A stretch of 64,000 bases of DNA from Marinobacter algicola DG893. GTDB taxonomy: Bacteria > Pseudomonadota > Gammaproteobacteria > Pseudomonadales > Oleiphilaceae. Below the pieces are notes generated by a model, which saw only the letters and a list, made by a program, of their open reading frames with translations, was not told the DNA's origin and ran no database searches. Below are positions 36,846 to 46,054 of this stretch, piece after piece; positions within the stretch are counted from its first letter, which is position 1; every line of letters starts with the position of its first letter. The DNA lies in NCBI RefSeq assembly GCF_000170835.1, contig NZ_ABCP01000013.1, forward strand, positions 1 to 64,000, read 5' to 3'. The position numbers were made by a program, and so were the translations under genes.

Positions 36846-37874
36846 ATGGCCAAGGTAATGCGGGTAACCGGCGCCTGGACGGGACTGCTATCGGACTGGC
36901 TTGACCAGGAAGGACTGGATCGAGACGGACTGGAGAATGCCCCGGTCAGGATCGCGCTGGCGCGCTGGGCGTTGGAAGACAACGTACCGGTGCCGGTGTG
37001 GCGTGACCTGCTGGCGCAGGGACTGGCTCTGGCACCTCAGCATGCCGCACCCGAGCTAAAGGTGGGGGCCTGTGTACGCCCGGCTCATGTGGGAGTGCTC
37101 GGCTATCTGGTGCTGGCGTCCGACACCCTCGGCGAGGCCATGCTGGCCTACCAGCGCTACGAAACCCTGTTTTATGGTGCCAGCCTGGCGGAAATCGAGG
37201 TCGTCGGTGATCAGGCGGAAATGCGCTGGCCGCCCTCGGAGAATGAGCTCGGCCAGCAGGCGGACGGCGCTGCAATTGCCGCATTGGTGACCTTTATGCG
37301 TCGCCAGATTGATCAGCCCCCTCCGCCCTCGTTAGTGAGTTTTCTGGGTGACGTCAGTGCTGAGGCGGCCAGGGAATACGAACGGTTTTTTGGCTGCCCG
37401 GTGACCTGGAACGACAGCCATGTGCGGGTCCGGTTTCCGCTGCATTACCTCAGCCTGCCCATGCCCCGGCGAGACCCGACACTTCGCGAGTTGCTGGACC
37501 GGCAGGCCCGTGCCTTGCTGCGGGCGCTGCCGGAGGCATCACAGGCGGGCTCGGGCACCGATCGCCAGCTACAGCAGGTACTGCTGAAACTGCTGTCCGA
37601 TGGCGAGCCCACCCTGGTGCGTGCGGCCCATGCCATGCATATGTCACCGCGTACGCTGCAGCGGCGCCTGGCCCGGCATCAGTTAAGCTGGCAGCAGTGG
37701 CTTGATCGGAACCGGGAACAGCTGGCGCGACAGTACCTGGACGACACCTCCCTGACGCTGACCGACATTGCTCTGTTATTGGGCTTCTCCGAGCAAAGTG
37801 CCTTTACCCGGGCCTACCGCCGCTGGACCGGCAATTCACCCGGCCGAGAACGCCGTCAGTGGCTCAGCGATTAG
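36846..37874 (+). CDS. AraC family transcriptional regulator
   Basis: 342 residues. An N-terminal ligand-sensing domain of the Arabinose_bd type found in OruR/ArgR-like and lipid-responsive regulators is followed by a C-terminal double helix-turn-helix (residues about 245-340, with MSPRTLQRRLARHQLSW and the signature GFSEQSAFTRAYRRWTG). It is divergent from the desaturase-like gene across 134 bp, which suggests it controls that gene. Its end overlaps the convergent glutathione transferase by 11 bp. Confidence 0.86.
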   Translation: MAKVMRVTGAWTGLLSDWLDQEGLDRDGLENAPVRIALARWALEDNVPVPVWRDLLAQGLALAPQHAAPELKVGACVRPAHVGVLGYLVLASDTLGEAMLAYQRYETLFYGASLAEIEVVGDQAEMRWPPSENELGQQADGAAIAALVTFMRRQIDQPPPPSLVSFLGDVSAEAAREYERFFGCPVTWNDSHVRVRFPLHYLSLPMPRRDPTLRELLDRQARALLRALPEASQAGSGTDRQLQQVLLKLLSDGEPTLVRAAHAMHMSPRTLQRRLARHQLSWQQWLDRNREQLARQYLDDTSLTLTDIALLLGFSEQSAFTRAYRRWTGNSPGRERRQWLSD

Positions 37875-38601
37875 CAGCGTAGATCTTTTCCAGCGTGTGG
37901 ATCTGTGGCTGCCAATGATCCAGCCAGGCCTGGATGTCTTTGGGGATTTTGGCCGGTTTGGGCCAGGGCACTGGGTATTGGCCGGGCTGGAACATGGGTG
38001 CGAACAAGGCTGCCGCGGCGAGGTCGGCGCGGGAGAAACTGTCGCCAGCCAGGTAAGGTTTTTCCTGGTACGCGTCGGCCAGCTCGTTCAGGTAGCGCTC
38101 CATGGTTTCCCGCGATTGCGCGGCGGTTTTCTCATTGATCTTCATCCATTTGCGCATAACCTCGTCCACCCGGCTGAAGGCCAGTCTCAGTAGAATCCGA
38201 TTGTAGAAGGGGGAGCCGGCAGCCAGCATGGGAACAACCACCTTGGGGCGCTGCAGGAAATGGTGGTAGGAGTAACAGCGCACGCTGGGGCCGGCCTCGT
38301 CGTCCAGCCGCTGCTCCCAGGACAGGGCGGCCTCGCGGGCCTGCGGGTCTGCCGGCGTCAGCGGGTTTTCGGGAAACGTGTCGTCCAGATAGTCGATGAT
38401 GGCCTTCGATCCCTGAACCCGATGACCGTCATGGTCCAGTACCGGTACCGATGAATCAGCGCCCGTCAGTTTGCGGATGGTGTTGATGTGTTGGCCAGGC
38501 AGAAGGCTGATGGCTTCGTAGCTCAGCCCTTTGTGATCCAGGGCCCAGCGAACCTTTTCGCAGTAGTGTGAAATAGCAAACTGGTAGAGTTTTATCGCCA
38601 T
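37864..38601 (-). CDS. Glutathione S-transferase family protein
   Basis: 245 residues with a thioredoxin-like N-terminal domain (KLYQFAISHYCEKVRWAL, a Cys-containing active-site region; VPVLDHDG cis-proline; QGSKAIIDYL glutathione-binding Ser) and an all-helical C-terminal domain. The presence of Cys in SHYCEK suggests a glutaredoxin-like or lyase-type activity rather than classical conjugation. No operon partner was found. Confidence 0.83.
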   Translation of the reverse strand: MAIKLYQFAISHYCEKVRWALDHKGLSYEAISLLPGQHINTIRKLTGADSSVPVLDHDGHRVQGSKAIIDYLDDTFPENPLTPADPQAREAALSWEQRLDDEAGPSVRCYSYHHFLQRPKVVVPMLAAGSPFYNRILLRLAFSRVDEVMRKWMKINEKTAAQSRETMERYLNELADAYQEKPYLAGDSFSRADLAAAALFAPMFQPGQYPVPWPKPAKIPKDIQAWLDHWQPQIHTLEKIYAANR

Positions 38602-38740
38602 GACGTGGAATGCTCCCGGGTGCTTTGATGGCCTAAGCGTAATGCTTTAAGGCAGGAAATGGTAACGGCTCTGCTTTAAAATCGGCAGTCATCATGGATA
38701 ATTTGCAACCGTTACAAACACATGGAATGAGGAAGAACCA

Positions 38741-39703
38741 ATGAAAGGAATCGCCGCATCTTTGCCGGCTTTGCTCAGCATCCTGCTGATCGCGGGCTGT
38801 GCATCCACCGAGAATCAACGCCGTGGTGAAGGTCTTGCCGTCAATACCATGACGTGCGGCCAGGCAGATATAGGGCTCGACTACCACGAAGACCGCAGTG
38901 GTCTGACGATAACGTTCGGCAGCGACAAAATGGTGCTGAAGCAGAAGGAAAGTGCCTCCGGTGCGCGCTTTGTGGACCCCGACAACGATGACACCCAGTT
39001 CTGGAATAAGGGTGACACTGCCACATTGACAATAGACGGGCAGGCGTTGCCGCTGTGCCTGGTTCCGGGTGCTGTCGAGAAGCCGTTTATCGCCCGGGGG
39101 AACGAGCCGTTCTGGCGGGCGGTTCTGGAGCCGGGGCAACTGGTGGTGGAGCAAATGGGCAAGGAGCCGCTTGCACTGCGATACGAGGTTGTTGAAAGCG
39201 GTGCCACGGGGCGTACTTTCGAGGCCGACGGTGATGGCGTTCGGGTATCGCTGAAGACAGCAAGCCAGCTGTGTCGCGACTCCATGACCGACATGCCTTA
39301 TCCCCAACAGGTGCGGTTAGCTATAAACGGGGAAGAACTCCACGGCTGCGGAGGGAATCCTGAGCGGCTGCTGCGAGGAACCGAGTGGGTCGTTGAAGAC
39401 ATTGGTGGCCGTGGCATCATTGACAGTTCCCGGGTGACCCTGAACTTCCTGGCGGAGCAGCGTGTGGCCGGGCGTGCGTCCTGCAATCAATTCAGTGGCG
39501 GATGGACGCTGACTGGCGAGGAGCTCGGTTTTACCCGGATGGCGTCAACCAGGAAAGCTTGTGCGCCCGCATTGATGAACCAGGAGGACCGGTTCCTGTC
39601 GTTGCTGGGTGAGGTGCGACGCTTCGACATCGGCCGCCACGGTGAGTTGCTGTTGGTGACCGAAGATGGGCGTCAGATCAGGGCGTTTCAGTCCACAGAC
39701 TGA
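38741..39703 (+). CDS. Lipoprotein with MliC-like, COG3650-like and META domains
   Basis: 320-residue lipoprotein (lipobox IAGC, Cys20). Three segments follow: an MliC-type lysozyme-inhibitor-like domain (about 38-105, two cysteines, YHEDRSGLTITFGSDKMVLK), a COG3650-like stretch (about 112-205, FIARGNEPFWRAVLE) and a C-terminal META/HslJ domain (about 208-320, LRGTEWVVEDIGG and ASCNQFSGGW). The make-up suggests an envelope protein for stress or host-lysozyme resistance; the activity is not shown. Its end overlaps the convergent gene by 26 bp. Confidence 0.82.
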   Translation: MKGIAASLPALLSILLIAGCASTENQRRGEGLAVNTMTCGQADIGLDYHEDRSGLTITFGSDKMVLKQKESASGARFVDPDNDDTQFWNKGDTATLTIDGQALPLCLVPGAVEKPFIARGNEPFWRAVLEPGQLVVEQMGKEPLALRYEVVESGATGRTFEADGDGVRVSLKTASQLCRDSMTDMPYPQQVRLAINGEELHGCGGNPERLLRGTEWVVEDIGGRGIIDSSRVTLNFLAEQRVAGRASCNQFSGGWTLTGEELGFTRMASTRKACAPALMNQEDRFLSLLGEVRRFDIGRHGELLLVTEDGRQIRAFQSTD

Positions 39704-40541
39704 GCCCATACTGGTCCAGGATCTGCTGTATTCGGCCGCTGGCCAGCAGTCGCCGGGTGCCGTTTGCAAGCAGTTCCGCCAGTTCCTTCGCATCTTCCCG
39801 CGCTGGGGAAAACGCGACGAAGGCTTCGATTTCGTCGACCACTCCTGCGCGCCGGGGCGGGGGAATGGCTTCGTTATGGTTCCTTTCCCACCAGGCCATC
39901 ACGTAGATATCTTCTGCAAAAATGTCGGTACGGTGTTGGTCCAGCAGGTAGATCGCCCGGTCAAGGGGTGACGGCCCCGCGATCACCCAGATTCTCTCCG
40001 GGTTGGCCTGATGCTCCTCAATGTACCGGTCCAGCTCATCGGTGTAGGAGTACCCATTGATGACCAGAAGTTTCTGGTTATGGAGCGACCCCAGCCCGTT
40101 GAATACCCAGTGGTTGTCAGGGTGCGTAAACAGCGCAATGGTTGAGCGTCCCTGGGGGGTGTCTGGAAACACGAAATCCGGGGCATCGGTCATGAAGGCG
40201 CCGACCACCGCGTCCAGTTGACCTTCCCGAGTCAACTGCAGCGCCCTTGCCCAGCTGACATTGACGTACTCCACGGTATAGCCTGCTTCGCCAAGGACCT
40301 CGCGGGCAATGTCCACCATATAGCCCTCGCGATCGCTGCCCGCTTCGCAGTTGTGGGGGCACCAGGGATCGGATGCTATAACGATCGTCCGGGGCCGGGT
40401 CGTATTGGAAAGGGCAGCGGACAGGGCCTTATTGGTCGACGTTTGCGTGTCGACACCTGAAGAAAGGCTCTCTTCGTCAGGAGGTGGTGAGCAGCCGTAC
40501 AAAAGGAATACGGTTAGTAGAGCCACTGCCAGTCTGTGCAT
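39678..40541 (-). CDS. Lipoprotein of the family 3 solute-binding fold
   Basis: 287 residues with lipobox LYGC (Cys17) and a periplasmic binding-protein type 3 core (DREGYMVDIAREVLGEAGYTVEY, WARALQLTREGQLDAVVG). It is not next to permease genes of its own, since the nearby proXWV set has its own binding protein. It may therefore be an orphan receptor or a sensor partner. A CPHNC motif (WCPHNCEAG) near the start of the domain is unusual. The start at 40541 gives the lipoprotein signal; 40559 would add six polar residues. Confidence 0.78.
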   Translation of the reverse strand: MHRLAVALLTVFLLYGCSPPPDEESLSSGVDTQTSTNKALSAALSNTTRPRTIVIASDPWCPHNCEAGSDREGYMVDIAREVLGEAGYTVEYVNVSWARALQLTREGQLDAVVGAFMTDAPDFVFPDTPQGRSTIALFTHPDNHWVFNGLGSLHNQKLLVINGYSYTDELDRYIEEHQANPERIWVIAGPSPLDRAIYLLDQHRTDIFAEDIYVMAWWERNHNEAIPPPRRAGVVDEIEAFVAFSPAREDAKELAELLANGTRRLLASGRIQQILDQYGLSLWTETP

Positions 40542-40645
40542 GGTCGTTGTCTGGGGCACCGCGAAGCTACGGCGACCTGTTTATAATAGCTCGCCTGTCA
40601 CGATGCTGTCATCCGGGTGCCCACCTCCACCGGAATGACCTCCGA

Positions 40646-41704
40646 TCAATAACGGCTGCGATTGTCTCCTTCCGAAGCATCGACCGGCACCAGTGCCTTG
40701 ACCAGTTCTTTCATTTCGAGAATGCCTACCTGATTGCCTTTTTTGACCACCCGATAGACAAGGTCGGTATCGCCCTCGGACCTGGCGATCACTGACTCCA
40801 GGTTGTCCCGGTCGGAAATGTCGCCGGCACAGTCAGCGGGTGGCTCCGTGGTTTTTTCCATCACCGAACGCACTCTCAGAACCCGCGCGCGATTGATGTC
40901 GCTGATGAAATCCGTGATGTACGGATCGTTGGGCTGCATGAGAATTTCCTGGGGTTCTCCCTGCTGGACGATGTGCCCGTCCTTGAGAATGACCAGGTGG
41001 TCCGCCAGCTTTAGCGCTTCGTCCAGGTCGTGGGTGATGAACACCACGGTTTTCTTCAGTTCCTCCTGCAACTCCAGCAGAAGGTCCTGCATGTCGGAGC
41101 GAATCAGTGGGTCCAGGGCCGAGAAGGCCTCGTCCATCAGCATCACAGGCGAGTTGGATGCCAGTGCCCGGGCAATGCCCACGCGCTGCTGCATACCACC
41201 GGATAGCTGGTGAGGATACTGGTTCTCGTTGCCTTCCAGCCCCACCCGGGCGAGCCATTTCTTGGCTTCGTCCTCAAAGTCCCGCACCGTATGGCCCCTT
41301 ACCAGCAACGCCATGCCGGCGTTCTCCAGCACGGTCTTGTGGGGGAGCAGGGCGAATTTCTGGAAAACCATCGACATCTGTTCACGTCGCAGTTTCCGCA
41401 ACCCATCCTCGTCGAAGTTGAGCACGTTCTTGCCGTCTACCTCGATTTCGCCGGCAGTGGGTTCGATCAGCCGATTGAGATGGCGTATCAAGGTGGACTT
41501 GCCTGAGCCCGACAGGCCCATGATGACGGTGATCTCGCCTTCACGCATATCGACGTTGATATCCTGAAGGCCCAGTACGTGGTTGTGCTTTTCCAGCAGT
41601 TCGGCCTTTCCCATACCCCGACGCACATACGCCAGGGCCACATCGGGAATGGGGCCGAAAATCTTGTAGAGGTTCCGGATGGAAATCTTGATATCCCGGT
41701 CCAC
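40646..41704 (-). CDS. proV: Glycine betaine/proline ABC transporter ATP-binding protein
   Basis: 352-residue ATPase of the OpuA/ProV branch: Walker A GLSGSGKST, signature LSGGMQQRV, Walker B VMLMDEAFSALDP, switch THDLDEA. The N-terminal extension (IRNLYKIFGPIPDVALAYV) before the core is typical. The C-terminal regulatory part, where osmosensing CBS domains sit in relatives, is short (about residues 270-352). It is last in a proX-proW-proV operon. Confidence 0.9.
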   Translation of the reverse strand: MDRDIKISIRNLYKIFGPIPDVALAYVRRGMGKAELLEKHNHVLGLQDINVDMREGEITVIMGLSGSGKSTLIRHLNRLIEPTAGEIEVDGKNVLNFDEDGLRKLRREQMSMVFQKFALLPHKTVLENAGMALLVRGHTVRDFEDEAKKWLARVGLEGNENQYPHQLSGGMQQRVGIARALASNSPVMLMDEAFSALDPLIRSDMQDLLLELQEELKKTVVFITHDLDEALKLADHLVILKDGHIVQQGEPQEILMQPNDPYITDFISDINRARVLRVRSVMEKTTEPPADCAGDISDRDNLESVIARSEGDTDLVYRVVKKGNQVGILEMKELVKALVPVDASEGDNRSRY

Positions 41705-41715
41705 GATTCGCTCCC

Positions 41716-42750
41716 TTACTGTTTCTGTGAGGCGTTGATGCGCGCCAGTGATGCCTTGGTTACCCGGTCAAGGATCACCGCCAGAATAACGATGCCAAGA
41801 CCGGCAACCAGCCCGACACCCAGCTCCAGGTTGCGAATGCCCTGAAGCACCAGCACCCCGAGCCCCGGTGCCGACACGAGGGAAGCGATAACCACCATGG
41901 CCAGGCTCATCATAATGGTCTGGTTTACACCCGCCATGATGTTGGGCAGCGCCAGTGGAATCTGGACCTTGAAGAGTTTTTGCTGGCTGGTCATGCCAAA
42001 GGCATCGGCGGCTTCGATCACGTCCTTGTCCACCAGGCGGATACCCAGGTTGGTGAGACGGATGACCGGCACGATGGCGTACAGGATGATGGCAATGCCG
42101 TAGAGCTTGGACTCAGTCACGCTGAACAGGAAAATCAGCGGAATCAGGTACACAAAGGGCGGCAGTGTCTGCAGCATGTCGAGCACGGGAATGGTCAGGC
42201 GTTGCATCATGTCGCTTCGGGACATGGCAATGCCGATGGGCACGCCCAGCAGCACACAGAGAAACGCGCAGACAAAGATGATCGACAGCGTCTCCATTGC
42301 GTACTGGTAGTAGTCAATAAAGGCCAGCAGAATCAGGCTGCCGGCCACGAATCCTACCAGCTTCCAGGATTTGGTGACGACAAACACCACCGCAAGCAAT
42401 GCCGGGATCACGATCCACCAGGGCGTGTTCAGCATGCCGTAGAGTGTCCCGTCGAGGAACCAGCTTAGCGGTTGGGTCAAAGGGTCCAGAACAACGCTCA
42501 GACTGTCCTTGATGGACAGGAAGCCCTCTTCAAGACCTTTTGTCAGTTCCCGCGATTTGGGGAAGGCCGCGCAGGAGTCATTAAGCGCGTCCATGGATGG
42601 AAAAGGCAGGTCCCATAGTGACTCTGCTTCGGCGTCCGTTCCTTTGGTTTTTTGCAGCAACGCCGCCATCGACATGGGGGCATCACTTTGGCCATCTGAG
42701 CACCAGTCTTCCAGTCCCAGTGATGAAAACACGAAATCGTAGGTTGCCAT
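41716..42750 (-). CDS. proW: Glycine betaine/proline ABC transporter permease
   Basis: 344-residue permease. A polar N-terminal stretch of about 100 residues precedes the membrane part, which has about six to seven spans and the EAA loop (VIEAADAFGMTSQQKLFKVQIPLALPNIMAG). This is the ProW/OpuAB form. It lies 11 nt before proV and about 104 nt after proX, with a strong stem-loop in that gap. Confidence 0.9.
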   Translation of the reverse strand: MATYDFVFSSLGLEDWCSDGQSDAPMSMAALLQKTKGTDAEAESLWDLPFPSMDALNDSCAAFPKSRELTKGLEEGFLSIKDSLSVVLDPLTQPLSWFLDGTLYGMLNTPWWIVIPALLAVVFVVTKSWKLVGFVAGSLILLAFIDYYQYAMETLSIIFVCAFLCVLLGVPIGIAMSRSDMMQRLTIPVLDMLQTLPPFVYLIPLIFLFSVTESKLYGIAIILYAIVPVIRLTNLGIRLVDKDVIEAADAFGMTSQQKLFKVQIPLALPNIMAGVNQTIMMSLAMVVIASLVSAPGLGVLVLQGIRNLELGVGLVAGLGIVILAVILDRVTKASLARINASQKQ

Positions 42751-42812
42751 TTACAGTCAGTTCCCAGGAGCATTCAGGTGTGAACAGGTCAAGTGAATTT
42801 GCCAGTTCGGTT

Positions 42813-42839
42813 TGACAGGGCCGGTGGCCGGCCCTGTCA
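42813..42839 (-). other. Intercistronic stem-loop between proX and proW
   Basis: TGACAGGGCCGG and CCGGCCCTGTCA form a perfect 12-bp stem with a TGG-type 3-nt loop, 15 nt after the proX stop. There is no T run. Hairpins of this kind after a binding-protein gene often protect the upstream message or lower downstream expression, giving an excess of the binding protein over the permease. That role is inferred. Confidence 0.75.
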
Positions 42840-42854
42840 GGGTAGGTGGGGAGA

Positions 42855-43823
42855 TTATTCTCCCAGCACCGAAGCCAGGCGTTTCTTGGCCGAATCGTTC
42901 AGCCAGCTTGACCACTCGTCGCTGTTGTTGCTCAGGAAATACACGGCCGCTTCTTCTGCAGACGCGTTGTTGGAGTCCATCCACGCCAGCAGGGCGCTCA
43001 TGGTGTCGGTCTTGAACGTCAGTTTGCTGAGCATTTCCGCGACTTCCGGTTCACGATCCTTGAAATCCGTGGTCACTGAGGTCAGTACGGTTGCGGCCGG
43101 GAACTCAGATACGCCAGGGTTGTCGGCATCCTGAGTCTGGTTGCGGGTGTGAACCTCCGGCTTGTAGTCACCCAGTTCGACGCGGGTCATATCGAACTTG
43201 CCGAGCGGTACAGTGGGACCCCAGTAATAGCCAAACCAGGGCTCTTCAGACTGCACGGCGGAGGCCATGGACGAGGCCAGGGTTTCACCGGAACCGTGGT
43301 TGAACACCTCAATGCCTGAGCTTTCAAGGTCAAGCGCCCTGATCAGGTTGTCACTGACGACACGACAACCCCAGCCACTCGGGCAGTTGTTAAACCGGTT
43401 TTCCACCAGTTCCGGGTTTGCCATGACACCTTCGATAGTGGTCAGTTCGGGGTGTTTTTCGGCCAGATAGGTCGGAATCCACCAACCCTCGACGCCACCG
43501 GGTTCCAATACTTTGGTCAGGCGCTCGATCTTGCCCTGCTCTTCCAGTTCCAGGTAGGCCTCGCCAGCGGAGTTGAGCCATAGCTCGGTAACGATGTCCG
43601 GCTCACCATTTTCGGCGACCGAGGTAACAGCCGGGACGGTGTCGGAGGGGACTACGGTGACGTCACAGCCGTACCCCTGCTCCATGATGAATTTGGCGAC
43701 GCTGGTGACAACGGTGTTGGATGCCCAGCCCATTTCGGTGATGGAAACTTCACCGCAATCGGCCTGAGCAAGTGCAGGCACGGACATCGCGCAAAGCAGC
43801 GCGACTGGCGTTAGCTTTCGCAT
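42855..43823 (-). CDS. proX: Glycine betaine/proline-binding periplasmic protein
   Basis: 322-residue OpuAC-family binding protein with a signal peptide (cut after PALAQA) and the family features: MGWASNTVVTSVAKFIMEQ, GVEGWWIPTYL (tryptophans of the aromatic cage), and PWFGYYWGPT. It binds a quaternary ammonium osmolyte. The first-gene position agrees with high expression. Osmotic control is expected for a marine organism, and a 7-bp inverted repeat lies 50 nt upstream. Confidence 0.9.
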   Translation of the reverse strand: MRKLTPVALLCAMSVPALAQADCGEVSITEMGWASNTVVTSVAKFIMEQGYGCDVTVVPSDTVPAVTSVAENGEPDIVTELWLNSAGEAYLELEEQGKIERLTKVLEPGGVEGWWIPTYLAEKHPELTTIEGVMANPELVENRFNNCPSGWGCRVVSDNLIRALDLESSGIEVFNHGSGETLASSMASAVQSEEPWFGYYWGPTVPLGKFDMTRVELGDYKPEVHTRNQTQDADNPGVSEFPAATVLTSVTTDFKDREPEVAEMLSKLTFKTDTMSALLAWMDSNNASAEEAAVYFLSNNSDEWSSWLNDSAKKRLASVLGE

Positions 43824-43872
43824 GATCGGTTCTCCTTATGGGTTTTAAAAATACGCGGAAACAGATCCGCTG

Positions 43873-43893
43873 GAGCGGTTCTAAAGACCGCTC
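43873..43893 (-). promoter_or_regulatory. Inverted repeat upstream of proX
   Basis: GAGCGGT and ACCGCTC are separated by seven bases in the 298-bp gap between proX and the divergent M14 peptidase gene, 50 nt before the proX start. It could be an operator or a leader hairpin. No regulator is encoded nearby. The remaining gap holds AT-rich stretches but no clear sigma-70 pair was recognised. Confidence 0.45.
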
Positions 43894-44121
43894 TAGAGGT
43901 GAAGACGCCGTACTGATACTGCGTTTTCAAAGGGCGAGACAAATGTTGTGACCTCGGTTACTACGTATCTTTAAGAGTAACGCCCTGAGCGTGAGTTACA
44001 AGCCATTCATGTAAAATGTCGCCAAAACAAGCAGATGCTTTTCCATGTTTTGAGCCCCAGTGTCAACGAACTGAAGCAATTCAGCAGTAGCTTGAAGGGT
44101 TGTCCTAAACGGGAGAGCATC

Positions 44122-45222
44122 ATGACTGAATTGCGCAAACTGACTCCTCATTCTGCTATTCCTGCCGAACAGGCCCGCCGGGATAGCCGTCAACGCCACC
44201 TGCTGAGAACCTTTCTGCCGGAAATGATTCGTCTTGAGCGTGTGCTGGCGGAAGCGCCGGAACAGGTTGCTGTGAAGACGCTCTCTCGGGTTGCCCTGAA
44301 AGACATCGACTTGCCAATCTACCGGGTTGACCTCGGCAGCGAGGCACCCGATGCGCCAGTGGTTATGCTGGTGGGTGGCGTTCACGGTCTTGAGCGCATC
44401 GGCAGCGAAGTCGTGATGGCCTGGCTGCGCAATCTGTTGGCGCGAATTTCCTGGGACGGACATCTCCAGGCCCTGTTAAAAAAAGTACGGGTTACGCTGC
44501 TCCCCATTCTCAATCCCGGTGGCATGTACCTCAATCAGCGCAGCAACCCTAACGGGGTCGATCTGATGCGCAACGCACCCATCACCGCCCAGGACCGCAG
44601 TGCGTTCCTGCTGGGCGGGCAGCGTTTCTCCCCGCGCCTGCCGTGGTTCATCGGTGATCCCGAGCAGGGTATGGAAGCGGAGAACCAGGCCCTTGAGTCG
44701 GTGATATCGGAGCTCCTGCCCGGCCGTCCTTTCAGTGTCGCACTGGACTGTCATTCCGGTTTCGGCTGGCAGGATCAGATTTGGTTCCCCTATGCCTACC
44801 GTCGTCGCCCCATGCGACGGATTGAATCGGTGATGGCGCTGAAGCTGATCTGGGAGCAGGCGTGGCCGGAACACAACTATCGCTTCGAGCCCCAGTCCCG
44901 TCATTACCTGACCCACGGCGATCTGTGGGACTATTTCTACAAGAAGATCAACCGCAGCGGTGAGGGCGCCTTCATTCCCCTTACCCTGGAGTTGGGCTCC
45001 TGGCGATGGATCAAGAAGCGCCCGCGGCAGTTGCTGCGCCTGGACGGCTTTTTCAATCCACTGGTTCCCCATCGCCATCGGCGCGTACTGAGAAGTCACC
45101 TGACCTTTATCGATTTCCTCGTCAGCGCGGCCGCCCATCATGAAAACTGGTTGCCGCAGGCGGATGAGGCGTCCATGCTAAGGGAGGCCGCCATCGCCCA
45201 CTGGTACAGGGATCATCACTGA
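44122..45222 (+). CDS. M14-like zinc carboxypeptidase/deacylase
   Basis: 366 residues of the M14/succinylglutamate desuccinylase-like superfamily. The zinc motif HxxE is in GGVHGLERIGSE, the Arg/Asn region is NPNGVDLMRNAP, the third zinc His is in ALDCHSGFGW, and the catalytic Glu is probably in LTLELGSW. The start at 44122 has GGGAGAG upstream; an in-frame start at 44035 is too far from any good ribosome site. It is followed two bases later by an alpha/beta hydrolase, so the pair is an operon. The substrate is unknown. Confidence 0.78.
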   Translation: MTELRKLTPHSAIPAEQARRDSRQRHLLRTFLPEMIRLERVLAEAPEQVAVKTLSRVALKDIDLPIYRVDLGSEAPDAPVVMLVGGVHGLERIGSEVVMAWLRNLLARISWDGHLQALLKKVRVTLLPILNPGGMYLNQRSNPNGVDLMRNAPITAQDRSAFLLGGQRFSPRLPWFIGDPEQGMEAENQALESVISELLPGRPFSVALDCHSGFGWQDQIWFPYAYRRRPMRRIESVMALKLIWEQAWPEHNYRFEPQSRHYLTHGDLWDYFYKKINRSGEGAFIPLTLELGSWRWIKKRPRQLLRLDGFFNPLVPHRHRRVLRSHLTFIDFLVSAAAHHENWLPQADEASMLREAAIAHWYRDHH

Positions 45223-45224
45223 TA

Positions 45225-45959
45225 ATGCACTGGATTCTGTTGCGCGGACTGACCCGGGAACAGTCACACTGGGGTTCTTTTCCCCACAGGCTTGAAGAAG
45301 CCTTTCCCGGCCATCAGTTTCATCTGGTTGATCTTCCGGGCACGGGCGTGCACTTCAAGGACCCCAGCCCTGACCGTATCGCGGAGATCCGGGAGAAGGT
45401 TCGCCGCAGTGTTGGTCACATTCCAGCGCCATACAACCTCATCGCTCTGTCCATGGGCGGAATGGTCGCCCTGGACTGGGCTCAGCATGTCACCGAGGGT
45501 GAAATTCAGAACCTGGTGCTGATCAATACGAGTTCCGGATTCAGCCCGCCCTGGCGCCGGATGCGTCCGGGGGTCTGGCCTCGTATCGTTCGCCTTCTGG
45601 CACGCCGGGAGCTTTTCGATCGTGAGGCGGATATTCTGCGGTTGACGAGCAACCGACCGGTCGATCTGGACGTGATGAAACACTGGTACAGTATCCAACG
45701 TCAGAGGCCAGTCGGCTTTGCCAACGCCTATGCCCAGATGAAAGCGGCGATGGCCTACAAACCCCTGCCTCAACGCCCTCTGCCTGACGCACTTGTACTC
45801 GCCAGCAAGGGTGACCGTATTGTTCATTGGAGCTGCAGTAAGGTGTTTGAGCAGCGCTGGCAATGGACACTGAAAATCCATCCATCCGCTGGCCATGATC
45901 TGCCAATGGACGACCCTGAATGGGTCATCCATCAGATAAAAAACTGGCTGCCCAAATGA
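45225..45959 (+). CDS. Alpha/beta hydrolase
   Basis: 244-residue hydrolase with nucleophile ALSMGG (about residue 76), acid Asp in SKGDRIV and His in AGHDLPMDD. It lacks a signal peptide. It follows the M14-like gene by two bases, which points to a shared pathway, perhaps the processing of an acylated or peptide-like compound. No specific substrate can be named. Confidence 0.8.
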   Translation: MHWILLRGLTREQSHWGSFPHRLEEAFPGHQFHLVDLPGTGVHFKDPSPDRIAEIREKVRRSVGHIPAPYNLIALSMGGMVALDWAQHVTEGEIQNLVLINTSSGFSPPWRRMRPGVWPRIVRLLARRELFDREADILRLTSNRPVDLDVMKHWYSIQRQRPVGFANAYAQMKAAMAYKPLPQRPLPDALVLASKGDRIVHWSCSKVFEQRWQWTLKIHPSAGHDLPMDDPEWVIHQIKNWLPK

Positions 45960-46054
45960 TTACGGTTGCTTGACGCAACCGGTGTTCCGCGTCAGTCTTC
46001 TACACAATTCCTGAGATTCACCCAAGTTACTGTTTTGGATTGGAGTCGATAGCA

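Noticed and set aside
35810..36982. 390-codon frame on the same strand as the desaturase-like gene
   Set aside because: Out-of-frame reading of a gene whose histidine boxes are all in the other frame; it is Arg/Pro-rich with no domain.
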